A stretch of 64,000 bases of DNA from NCBI GenBank assembly GCA_008729055.1, contig SDUX01000003.1, forward strand, positions 992,001-1,056,000, read 5' to 3'. How positions within the stretch are numbered: the stretch's first letter is position 1; each line of letters begins with the position of its first letter. A program made the translations under genes and the position numbers. The notes under the pieces were generated by a model. That model made no database searches. It worked only from the letters and a program-made list of their open reading frames with translations, and was not told the DNA's origin. Below are positions 54,104 to 64,000 of the stretch, in pieces. This stretch comes from Pyropia haitanensis. Lineage: Eukaryota > Rhodophyta > Bangiophyceae > Bangiales > Bangiaceae.

Positions 54104-57100
54104 TCACCGGGTCATGTGCTTGGTAAACTTGAGCGCCAGCGCCGTGGCAATGCGCGCGACGAGGACAAAGCCACACAGCGCCGCGATGCACACCCACTTG
54201 TTTACGTCCAGCACGGTGAACAGGTCCAACACCGTGTCGCCCGTCGGGATGGGGCAGAAGGAGCACCCCGCCTCGCCCGACGGCAACGTCACGTCGACGT
54301 ACGTCGCGCTGTCGGGGATGGCCGAGCACGACGCAAAGTCCGGCGGGAGGGGGAACACCGCCCGCTCCTCGGCGGTGCACGTAAACGTCATGTCGGGCAG
54401 GAGGTTGCGCAGGACGGAGGCGTTAAAGTACGCGTACGGGTTGGCGTAGAAGAGCCAGATCCTGTGGACACAACGGCAGACGCAACGCCAGGACACAAGC
54501 ACGATCAGGTAGGGTGGGAGACAGCGGGGTGGGCACCAAAACGAGCGAGTCAGGACGTGGCGCTCGTAGCACGCGTGGGCGAAGCCAACCTGCGACGCGC
54601 ACGGCAAGCGGGCGTCCTGCAGGCCAAGGCTTGCATCGCCAAACCAACACGCGCGCGACACACAACGGAGGAACATACCAGTATGACGGGATGTCATCAC
54701 GCTTGATAAGGAAGCCGCTAAGCACGTTGAGGAGAGTGTTGAGGAGTGGCGCGATCGTCAGCGCAATCTCCTCGGTGGGCGAAATCGCCGCGATGGCCTG
54801 GCCGACCATGGACGCAAACGTGTAGAACACGATAGACGCCAGTAGATAAAAGGGAAAGGCACTCCAGGGGAAGCCGATCAGCGCGTTGTACGGAACAAGG
54901 AAGAAGATGGCCTGAAGCACCGCGTAGGGCACCTCGGCAGCCCCCTGCGCCACGTAAAAGGCCCAGACGCCGTACTCCCCCGCGGCCAGCTCGCGGTAAA
55001 AGGCGGCGCGCGTCGCAATCGACGGGGACACCGCGTTGTTGGTGCTCAGCATGCCTGCGCGCACGAGGGAGTACGCCGACAGAGCAGAGCAGTGCAGAAG
55101 CGCAGCAGGAGGGGCACTCATCCAGCACGTCAGCCCAGTCACAGCAGGGGGACCACACAGCGTCAGAACAGGCACAGAGAGACTCACGCACAGCAGCGCT
55201 CAGTGACATGGCCATCATCACAAGGCACGGGGGGTCATTGAACCGTACCTGGCAGAATCGAGAGGAAAGCCGCTCCGGGGATGAGCGACGCCGCCTCCTG
55301 TGTGTTACCGTCGTTGGAAAAGTTGACAATCTGGAGCAGCGCCAGGCCCAGCAGGCACGCGAAGAAGAGCATCGTCACCAGGCGCGTGAAGTTGTACGCC
55401 GGCAGGCGCCAATAGCGTCGATACATCCGCATGATGTTGTAGCGCAGCTGCATGCGCCGGCTCGCGGCGCGCCTATTCGCCTCGGGCACCTGGCCGTGAA
55501 GCTCCGGGGGCACCAGCAGGGGCTTGCCATCCGTACCAGCGATGCGTGCTTCCACTGCCTTGCGCTCCTCCGAGTCGAGCCACGTCTGGTTCCAGTCAAT
55601 GCTCGAGCTGCCCGACGTACCGGCACCAATAACCGTCAGCTGCCGGTAAAGAAAAGAGGTCAAGAAAGGGCACAATCAGGTCAACAAGACAGTCAACGAA
55701 GCACAAGCGGAGAGTGCAAGAGAGGGCGAGTCAGTGGCAATGTCCGCGGGAAGCACGTCGACAGCGCAAAGCTGGGCAGACCAACGACCACGACCAGTCA
55801 CATGCCCAAAGAAACCCGCAAGAAGACATACCATGTGATCCGCTGGGTTGCGCCTTGGTGGCAACGGCTCGGCCCCGTGGTCCTCAAAGTAGGCCATCAG
55901 CTTGCCGCACACCTCATCCGCGTGAGGCTCCCCTTCCGCGGCATTCAAGTCCCCCATGTACACCATCTTGCCTCCGCGGCTGAGCAGCAGCAGACGGTCA
56001 AAGCTCGCAAACAGCTCCTTGCTTGGCTGGTGCACAGTACACACAATGGCCACACGGTCAGCCGCGATCAGCTGCAGGCTCGTGATGACCGACAGGGCGT
56101 CACGGCCGTCCAGCCCAGACGTGGGCTCGTCCAAAAAGAGGATGGCGTCGGTGCCAATGCCCACCAGCTCGATGCCAATCGTGAGCTTCTTCAGGTGCGA
56201 CGGCGACAGCTGCTTCACCAGCAGGTCCTGCACGCTCCGCAGCTGCAGCTTGTCCATCGCGCCCTCCACCCGCTCCGACTTCTCTGCGTCCAACACCTCC
56301 CGGCCACCGCGGAGGGCGGCAGAAAACTCGAGAGCCTCCCTCACGGTCGCCTCCTGCACGTGCAGGTCGGACTGCTCGACGTAGCCAGAGAGCCTGGCAA
56401 ACGACAAGGGCTCGGCCCGGACGCCGTTCAGGAGCACACTCCCAGTAGTCTCCCCGCCCGTCTTGCGCTGCGCGAGCACGTCGAGTAGTGTCGTCTTGCC
56501 AGCACCACTGCTGCCCATCAGAGCAAGCATCTTGCCGTGCTCGGCGTAGCCCACCACATTGTCGAGCAACTGCTTTGGCTCCCCATTGCTCTCGACGGTG
56601 TAGCACAGCTCGGAAAAGGTCAGTACCGCCCCGTGTCCGCCCATCAACGCCGCCTTCGTCCCGTCGCCAGCCGGCTTGTCCCCAGAAGACGAGGCTCCTG
56701 TTGACGACCTCGACGACGCTTCATCGGCGCGAGCACCGTTCTTGATGCCCGCGTCGCGCGCCGACGCGATGCGCACCGCCATGGCCCCTTCTGGCAGGCT
56801 GGTCGTCGACGTTCGGCTGACGTGGTAGTCGTACGCCACACGAGGGCACGAGCGTACGTCCGGGTCAACGGCGTTCTCGGGTGCGCGGTAGCGGTAGCCC
56901 TGCGGCTTGAGGGCAGACATTTGGATAACAGTGACCACCAGGCACAGAAGGTTGAAGCCAAACAGTATCAGCACGTTCCACAGTCGCCACATGCCGTCCG
57001 TCCGGGTTTGAAACGAGCTCTCCAGGTACGCCACACCAGTCGACACGGGGCACACCTTCAGGGCGTCCGGCACTGCGGTGTTGTATGGTAGGAGCCCTGC

Positions 57101-60000
57101 AGGGGAGCAGGTGAATTCCAACTACGGGTGGAGAAACGCACACAAAAGAGCCCGAAAGAACACAAAACAACGCAGCAGCAAGAGTAGACAAAATCAAGGC
57201 GCTGCATTGTGAGTGGGGCCGTCTCTCCACTCTCATTCCAGACCAACACAGGGCGAGCCAGCACGTACGGCCCCACCCACTCTCCAAGTCAGCCCCCGAA
57301 CCCACGCGACAACGTACGCCGCTGTACTCATTGATGAGCAGTGCAGAGTAGGCGTACTGCACGGGACTGATCCAGTACAGCCAGATGAGGAAGTTGGGAA
57401 TGCTGTCCTTGGCCACTGTCGGGGGTGAGAGAGTGAGGGAGCAAGAGCCAGAGTGAGTGACAGAGTGAGCGAAAAGAGTGAGAGGTGGAGAGAGAGTGAG
57501 TACGTGAGTGCGTAGGTGCGTGTGATGGGGCGGGAATGGGAAAGGGGCAAACCAGCCGGGCACCAAGGAAGAAGACCCAAAACACCACAGAGAGTCCGCT
57601 CGCAGGAAAGAGACACCCATCTGGTCTGCGGAACTTACCAAGGAAGCCACTGAAGATGACCATGACGATGAGGCCAACCCCCGCAATGGCGTTTGCAATG
57701 TCCTTGTTCGAGAACGTCGACAGCAGGCGCGCGTAGGTGCTGACAAACAAGCTCAGGGAGAAGAGGACGAGGATAAAGTACGCAAAGCGCTCGCCAAAGT
57801 TCCCCGGGTTGAGGCCCGCCAAAAAGAAGATGGCGCACGCGTAGGTCACCGACTTGAGCAGTACGGTCAGAGCGTCGACGAGATACGCCGACAGAATAAA
57901 CGGCAACACGTTGTAAAAGCCAGCTCCGGTGCTCTGCTTCCCAAAGACAGCGCGTGCCTCCCACTTGGTTGGCAACGTCGCAATTTCTCCAAAAGCGAGG
58001 AACAACTGGCCCAGAAACAGCAGGCCGCCCTGTAAACAGATGAAGAAAGGAGCGCCAGTCAAACAAAAAGCGTACAGACGGAGAGCTCCAGCAGACACAA
58101 GTAAGAAACAAAGAGCACCCAGAGGGAAGAGCGCCGAGTCAGCTGGCTGCCTCCCCTACACAAGCCGCAACAAGCGGCAACATAACGACGCGAGAGTATC
58201 AGGGCGGAGTGGAACAGCAGATAGCAAACAAGTCCTACACAGGCAGGCGCAGGCACTGGACAAGACCGCAGAGAGGCAAAACAAACGCACCCGACTAAAG
58301 GCACCCGCCTGTGTGGAGTCCACATTGAAAAAGATGGATCCCAGTGCCAGCCCAAACAGCACGTTGGCCAGCACCGTCACAACAAACGTCAGCGGCTGCG
58401 CCACAATCAGCCGCACCGACCGGGAGAAGAGGATCTTAAACTGCCGGAACGGGCTCTGCAACGCCGTCCGGTGGACTTTGCGCTCGAGGTCTGGCGTCAG
58501 GTTGGCGTCGCGGTCGCCCTTGACGCCCTCATCGAGCGCCTCCTGGACGTCCTTGGCGTGGGAGGACCGGGCAAAGGCGTCCACAAAGTCACCCACCGTT
58601 CGCGGGGCGGTGGACTCGCAGCCCGGGGTGATGAGGGCTTCCTGGAAGCTCGGGTCACTGACGGTGGTGATCAGCTCGGGGACGGAGCGGGTGGGCGGCC
58701 GCGTAAAGCCGAGCGACGTAAAGTAGGCAGCCGCCTCTTGGGTCGGCCCAAAGTACAAGCAGCGGCCCGCGTCCAGCACGCACAGCTGTAGCAGAAAGGA
58801 CAACATAGAGGACCAACAGCACAGGAAGGGCGCCAGAGCGACAGGAAACGCGACAGAGACACTCAGTCGTCAGACGGCTGCCATGGCACCGCTGGACGCC
58901 ACAGCAAGAGGTGGGCGGCGCCGAAGCTCTGGAGCAAAAAAAAAAGTGCCCGGGCGCGACGACGACCCTCAAGTCACCATCCAATCCACAGCACAGCCAC
59001 AGCGCCAGAGGCCGCCCAGGCGGAGCACACTTACCTTGTCAAACTGGTCAAAGACCTCCTCCGGCGGCTGCTGCATACTGCTGACCACCACCGCCCGGCT
59101 GCGCTGTGCAATATCCCGGATGGCCTTGGTAATGTCCAGCGTCGTGGCGCTGTCCAGCCCGCGGCTCCAGTTGTCCATCAACATCAGCGAGCCCGCCACC
59201 CCCGCGACGGCCATTTCCCCCACGGTCACCCGCTTCTTCTCACCCCCACTGACGCCGCGGAGGATGGAGTCCCCGACGGGCGTGTCGAGGGTGTTGCTGA
59301 TGCCGAGTGTGCGCGCCACCATCATCACCCGGTTGCGGCGGAGGACCGGCGCGTACGGGTAAAAGTCCGGCACCTTAAACTCCGCCGCGTACTTGAGCGT
59401 GTCCCGGACAGTCAGCTGCGGGAAGTGCACGTCGTCCTGCCCAATGACGCGGATGACGTGCTTGAGCGCCACCAGGTGCTCGTCGGGCGCCTCCTCCCCA
59501 TTGTACAGCACCGCCCCCGACGTGGTCGCAAAGCCCTCCCGCCGCGACGCGAGCAGCTTGAGCAGCGTCGAAGCGCCGCCGCCGGGTGGCGCCAGCACCA
59601 GCACCATCTCGCCGGGGCGGGCGTAGCCCGACACCTTGGACAGGATCGTGTGGTACCGGTCCTCGGCGGGCAGCCGCGCCGCCCGCCGCCATCGGACAAG
59701 CCCGACGAGCGTCTGGTAGACGCCCTTCCACACGCCCAGCGCCTGCGTGCCGACCGTGTCCACCGGCGGCCCGGACGCAACATCCACCTGGACAGTCAGG
59801 TCCCGCCACGCGAGGCCAATCTCGGGCTGCGTCAGGCCCGCCTTGGCCACAATCTCCACCGCCAGCGCCCGGGCGGCGGCCAGGTCAAACTCGTCCGACT
59901 CGAGGTCGTAGCGCGGCTCGGTGTACCACGCGCCGTACTCGGCTTCCACCTCCTCCTTGGTCCGCCAGTAGCTCGCCGTCTTGGCGCCGGGGCGCTTCAT
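54104..60000 (-). CDS. Full-size PDR/ABCG ABC transporter, eight exons
   Basis: Exons: 60000-59035, 58785-58291, 58029-57639, 57415-57318, 57121-55832, 55639-55249, 55054-54679, 54461-54104; total 4,365 nt, 1,454 residues. Phases (0,0,1,0,0,1,2) all close. Layout is reverse (NBD-TMD)2. NBD1: Walker A-like LAPPGGGASTLL with Ala143 in place of Lys, canonical signature VSGGEKKRVTVGE (250-262), Walker B LMLMDN with Asn277 for Glu, and Gln310 at the H-loop. TMD1 spans exons 2-5. NBD2: canonical Walker A GSSGAGKT (853-860), degenerate signature LSPSH (955-959), canonical Walker B ILFLDE (977-982) and His1014. TMD2 spans exons 6-8. Members export hydrophobic compounds, drugs or lipids at the plasma membrane. 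ATG 60000 is preceded by a pyrimidine-rich leader. Confidence 0.95.
54462..54678 (-). other. ABC transporter intron 7
   Basis: CTG|GTATGT ... GTGTCCACAG|GAT, 217 bp, phase 2; rejoins SYW-IWLFYANPYAYFNAS. Confidence 0.88.
55055..55248 (-). other. ABC transporter intron 6
   Basis: CAG|GTACGG ... GTGCGCGCAG|GCA, 194 bp, phase 1. Confidence 0.85.
55640..55831 (-). other. ABC transporter intron 5
   Basis: ATG|GTATGT ... TACCGGCAG|CTG, 192 bp, phase 0, after NBD2. Confidence 0.9.
57122..57317 (-). other. ABC transporter intron 4
   Basis: GGC|GTACGT ... CACCCGTAG|TTG, 196 bp, phase 0. Confidence 0.88.
57416..57638 (-). other. ABC transporter intron 3
   Basis: TTG|GTAAGT ... CCCGACAG|TGG, 223 bp, phase 1. 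It carries a degenerate CACTCTGTCACTCACTC repeat tract (57420-57510, written on the minus strand). Confidence 0.9.
58030..58290 (-). other. ABC transporter intron 2
   Basis: CGG|GTGCGT ... TGTTTACAG|GGC, 261 bp, phase 0. Confidence 0.9.
58786..59034 (-). other. ABC transporter intron 1
   Basis: AAG|GTAAGT ... TGCTACAG|CTG, 249 bp, phase 0, immediately after NBD1. Confidence 0.9.
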
Positions 60001-61577
60001 GGTGGCCGCCACACGCGGCCGGCCAGGCGCGGATGACAGGCCGGCAGTCTGCCGCGGTGCGACGGTGGGAAACGGGCGGGGCGGGCGCGGGCGGGGGAGA
60101 GGGGGGACAGCACGCAAGGAGACCGCGGGGGGGCGGGGGAGATGGCGGGGGGGGCGGAGGGGTAAGACCGGTGCGTCCGCCGCTGCCACCAGACGAGCGG
60201 GCGGCCGGCCAGACGCCCAGCCGCAAGCCGCCGCCAATAGGCACGCCGGTGAGTGAGGACGCCACCACTCACAGTGCACGGCAGAGGGGGAGGGACGGAT
60301 ACTCAAGTACAGACCGCCGCTGCCGCCGACGCTGCCGCCCCCAGACGCCTCGCCCGTGCCCTCACACCAGCGGTGCAACAGCAGAGGTCCGCGCTATCGA
60401 GCTACAGCACGACAGCAGCGCCCCTTAAGCGGAACATCTCCGTGTGCCATGGCCGTTGCAGGCGGAACCTGCCGCCCCCCGGCCCCCCCCCGCCGCCCCC
60501 CGGCCACCACCACACCAGGAGGCCCCAGGGTGCCACCGCGGTCGCCCGTCGGCTGCATGGCCGCCTATGGAAGGGCGCTTTGGGGGGGGGGCGGCAGTGC
60601 CGGGGCACGCGACCCGCCGACCCCACCCCATCCGTGCCCGGATGGCGGCGGGCCCACCACCCGTGCCACCAGCCAGCCTGGTCCCTCGCGCGGGCACTTC
60701 CGATAGGCGGCGCGTTCGCGGGCAAAAAGTCCCAAGACAAGAAAACAGCACGCGTGGCGCGCCCGCGCGGGCGGGGCGCGTGCCGCCGCCGCCGCCTCAG
60801 TCCGCGCGGGCCTCCCTCCACCTGTCGACTGCCCGCCAAGAACACCAGTTGAGCAGGGGGGGGGGGGGGGGGGCGAGGGGAGGGGGACCACGCGGATGGG
60901 TGCGGGGCTGCGGCCGCTCACGCGCCACGACCTCGGCGCGCCGCTTGATCCCCACCGCCCTCGCGCCGGCCGTTGGGGAGGGGGCGATCGGGTGCCGCGC
61001 CCCGCCCGGTTCAGGACGAACCCACCCCCCCCCTCCACCCTGTGCGTTGACAAGGGGGGACAGCGAAGGCCGGCACGGGGGCGTTCGTGTTGAATCGTTT
61101 GCACGCTGTTGTCGCTCTGTGCAAGCGGCGCAGCCCAGAAAGTGTAGCAGGCGACCCACAGCGGGCCAAGCCGCCGGCCCGCGCCCTCGCGCGAATGGCA
61201 GGCGCAAGCGCCCAGCGGATGGCCCCGTCGGGCCGGCCTGCCATCCGCCCCGCGCTCGGCCCGTCTGCGCTGCAGGGCTGTCAGCACCCCCCCGGGAGCT
61301 GACAGAGCGTGCCATCCATCCCCCAAGCAGGGGGCACGATGATGATAACGCCCTTGCGGTGGCGGACGCCACAACACGCCACGGATGCCCGTGGTGCACT
61401 CTCCCCACGTCCCCTATGTGCAGATGCAGGCCCGCAAGGCACCGCCCTCCCCACCCCCCCCCCCCCCCCGCCTCCTCCCCACCCCCCCCCCTTCGACCCA
61501 ATCCAAACGCCCCTTTGTAGAGAGCGCGCGCGCCGCAGACGCCACCCTCCCCAACACCCGCCCCCCTCCCCCCCCAA
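60001..61577. other. Intergenic region (1.6 kb) upstream of the transporter
   Basis: 60001-60170 on the minus strand is a C/T-rich leader of the ABC gene. The rest has G and C runs (60857-60874, 61456-61470) and no recognised gene; it probably includes the 3' UTR of the downstream-lying transporter gene. Confidence 0.5.
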
Positions 61578-64000
61578 TCAGCGCACGCAAAGGGCGAGCG
61601 CGGGCACAACCGCCGCGGCGGCACGGCGGCCCGCGGCGGCGGCCGCCGCCACCGCCGCCGCGCCCGTGACCGCCGCGGCAGCCGCGGCCGCCGCGGCCGC
61701 CACCGCCCGCCATCCACCGCTGATGCGGCCTCGCCCGCCGCCGACGCCGCCGTCGAGGCCGCCGCCGCCGCCGCAGCCGCCGCTGCCGACGCTGGCGCTG
61801 CGGTCGGCAGCGGCGGCGACCGCCGCGGCCGCGAGCGGCAGCGCCGTGGCGGACAGCGCAAACGCGGCGGCCGCCGCGGCGGCCAGCACCGCCGGCGACG
61901 CCGCGGCGGGCGCAAACGCCGCGGCAGCAACGGCCGCGACTGGCGCCGCGGCCGCGGCGAGGCTGCCCAGCCGGCTGGCCAGCCGTGGGGGGGGCCAGAG
62001 GCGGCCAGAGGGGAGGAGCCGCCCCCGCGCCGCCGCCGCCGCCGCCACAGGCGGATGCGGGAGGAGGAGGCACTGGAGGGGGCGCCACGCTTCGCCACCG
62101 CCGCCCTCTCATCAGCGGCTCCGCCGCCGCACCACCCGTCGGCCTCGCCGTCGCTGTCCACCGCCCAGCAGCCGTCCATGCCGTCGGCGGCGCGACAGAG
62201 GCCACGGCGCCCCGTGTCGCTGTCGCTGTGGCTGTCGTTGTCGCTGTCGCTGTCGCTGTCGCTGCGACTTGACGGGTCGGGGGCCCTCCCCAGCGCCCAC
62301 GCGTCGGGCCGGTGCGCGCGGCTGGGACCAAAGCGGCCAAACGGGTCGCGGGGATGGGTGGTGGCCACCAGAGGGGAGGTCACCCCCGCGTCGGCCGCAC
62401 CAGGAGGACACGCCACCCGAGGGGGGGGGGTGGGGGCCACCACAAACAGGGCCATCGGAGGGGAATAGGACGCAGCGGCGTCAGCGCCCACGCTGGCCTT
62501 GTGGGGGGGGAGGTCAACATCGGCGGCCGCTGCCGCCGTCGCCGCCACCGCCGTCAACGCGCCGGGCTCAGCCCCAGACGCGGTGGCACGGCCACGCGCC
62601 CTGCGGCTGCCGCGGTGACCCCCCCCCGGCGCCGCCAGCAGTCCCGCCGACGCCGCGGCCAGCCACAGGAGCCGCCCAAGCACCAGCAGCCGGAGGGTGG
62701 ACCCCGCGGCCGCGGCCGCGGCGGCGGCGAGCCCCACCCCCACCCGCGCGGCGGGGCGGCCCGCCAGCAGCGGCGAGAGCAGCCCCACCAGCGGCGTGCG
62801 GCTGCCGTTGACGACCACACCCACCGCCCACGGCGGCAGGGCCACCGCGGTGCCCGCCGCGTGGGCCACCCCCACCACCAACAGGGCGGCCTGGGCGGCG
62901 GCGAGCGCGCGGAACCAGCACGCCGGGCTCGCCGCGATGGCCGCCAGCTGCACGCTCGCCAGGTGCGGCGCAAACAGCGCCGACAGCGCCGCCGCGACGG
63001 CCAGCACCCGGTCGGTGCGGGCGCCAAAGAGGGCGCCCCCGACCCCGCCGGGCGGGTCGGGCAGCACGACCACGCCGAGCCACGTGGACGGCGCCGTCGC
63101 GGCGAGGGCCGTCCAGATGACGGGCAGCAAGCCAAGGGTGGCGGCAAGGCCAACCGCCGACACGGCGACGCAGCTGGGAAAGGTGGTGGCGGCGGCGGCA
63201 GCGGCGACCGTCACCACCGCGGCCAGCGCCACGGCAGCGACGCCCCCACACGACGCCCGCGGCGCGGCGGCAACGAGCACCTGCCACGCCGCCGCCTGGT
63301 CCACCACCCCGCCCGCCACGGACGCGGCTAGCGCCGCCGCCACCGCCATCGCCGCGGCCACCTGGACGTGCCGGCCGAGCACCGACCCCAGCAGCGCCGG
63401 CAGGGACCGCGGATGGCGGTGCACCGACAAGAGGGCGGCGAGGAGGTAGCCCGTCGTCACGGCGGTTGCGGCAAGGCCCACCAGCAGGGCCACCGTGGCG
63501 GCAAGTCCGAGGGTGGCCACCGACCGGGGGACGGCCGCGAGGGACGACCCGCCCGTGTCGGCCGCGAGGATGACCGACAGGAGCACCCACGGCACGCCCC
63601 TGCCAGGGGACAGGGGGGTTCGGCTGAGGCGGCCCATAAAACCGCCATCGCAACCACCACCGGCGGCGACGCCGCCGCCTCCCCCCTGGGTGGTGACCGC
63701 GGCTGGGGTAGCTGGACGGCAAGGCGGTGCTGCTTGCGGTCTTGATGGCGGTGCGTCAGTGGTGGTGGCGGTGCCGGGCGGCCGGGTGTCGTCCGCGGCG
63801 CCAGCAGTCGCTGCCGTGCCGTCGGGCACCCACGACCCGCGCGACGGGGAGGCCAAGTTGAGGAGCCCGGTGAACGACGAGAAGCGCCCGGAAAAAAGGG
63901 GCGACGACAGCCGCCCAGGGGTGCGCCACGTCGTCGCCCCCGCCGACGCCGGCGCGTCTGGGGAGAAACCACCCGGCGGCACGCGCAGCTCCGCGCCGTC
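61578..64000 (-). CDS. Multi-pass transporter, amino-acid-permease-like, 5' partial
   Basis: The frame is open to the right edge without an ATG, so the start is outside the window. After a disordered N-terminus comes a series of helices: WVLLSVILAADTGGSSLAAVP, LAATVALLVGLAATAVTTGYLLAALLS, a segment HVQVAAAMAVAAALAASVAGG, then several more to LGRLLWLAAASAGLLAAPGGG. A long hydrophilic loop with an acidic Asp-Ser repeat (62220-62270) follows, then further helices (SLAAAAAPVAAVAAAAF, FALSATALPLAAAAVAAAA) in the next frame, ending at TGA 61578. The change of frame falls at the G8 run 61987-61994 and fits one missing base. The first two helices, with small residues around a break and a GYLLA motif, resemble the AAAP (Aa_trans) family, but Ala richness makes this a weak call. 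Confidence 0.6.
62220..62272. repeat. Hexanucleotide repeat encoding Asp-Ser
   Basis: TCGCTG-type units repeat about eight times and encode the DSDSDSD loop of the transporter. Confidence 0.85.

Noticed and set aside
51452..54706. 1,084-codon + strand open frame
   Set aside because: It runs antisense through the last ABC transporter exons and is a shadow of GC-rich third positions.

Overview
The window is nuclear DNA of a eukaryote with an extremely GC-rich genome. It carries spliceosomal introns with GT..AG borders, mitochondrial and plastid targeting peptides, a full-size PDR-type ABC transporter and eukaryote-only families (ATAD3, STRAP, RMD1/RMND1, EXD2, DNAJB12). High GC, many genes with no or few short introns (about 190-350 bp), long Ala/Gly/Pro/Arg low-complexity inserts and a plastid-like transit peptide fit a bangiophyte red alga (Porphyra/Pyropia type). 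That assignment is inference. No rRNA, tRNA or CRISPR was recognised.

Left third (1-23.9 kb): the 3' part of an RMD1/RMND1-family gene (+); an EXD2-like 3'-5' exonuclease (-) divergent from ATAD3 (+); a PH-domain protein kinase (-) with one intron; a 1,349-residue RD/SP/Lys-Ala-Gly-repeat protein of unknown function (+) convergent with a STRAP-like WD40 protein (-); NAD(P)H-hydrate epimerase (+); a four-helix membrane protein (+); and a small secreted Cys-rich protein (+).

Middle (24-46 kb): an alpha/beta hydrolase of the ABHD13/Bem46 type (+); a DNAJB12/14-like J protein (-); frataxin (-); a multi-pass membrane protein (+); a second PH-domain kinase (-); and a long unrecognised Ala-rich protein (-).

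Right third (46-64 kb): an AT-richer island with inverted-repeat elements; a LEA-like, probably plastid-targeted helical protein (-); a nest of three related terminal-inverted-repeat elements (49.7-51.6 kb); an eight-exon PDR/ABCG transporter (-) whose exon phases all close; and the 3' part of a multi-pass transporter (-).

Two themes cut across the window. First, at least seven otherwise good genes change reading frame at a run of about 8 or more G or C. Where the direction can be read, it is always the one expected if one or two bases are missing from the run, so these look like under-called homopolymers rather than pseudogenes. Second, many genes start just downstream of a pyrimidine-rich leader, which helped choose starts. 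Several genes (RMD1-like, ATAD3, frataxin, probably EXD2 and the epimerase) point to mitochondria, but they lie on both strands and show no operon-like arrangement.
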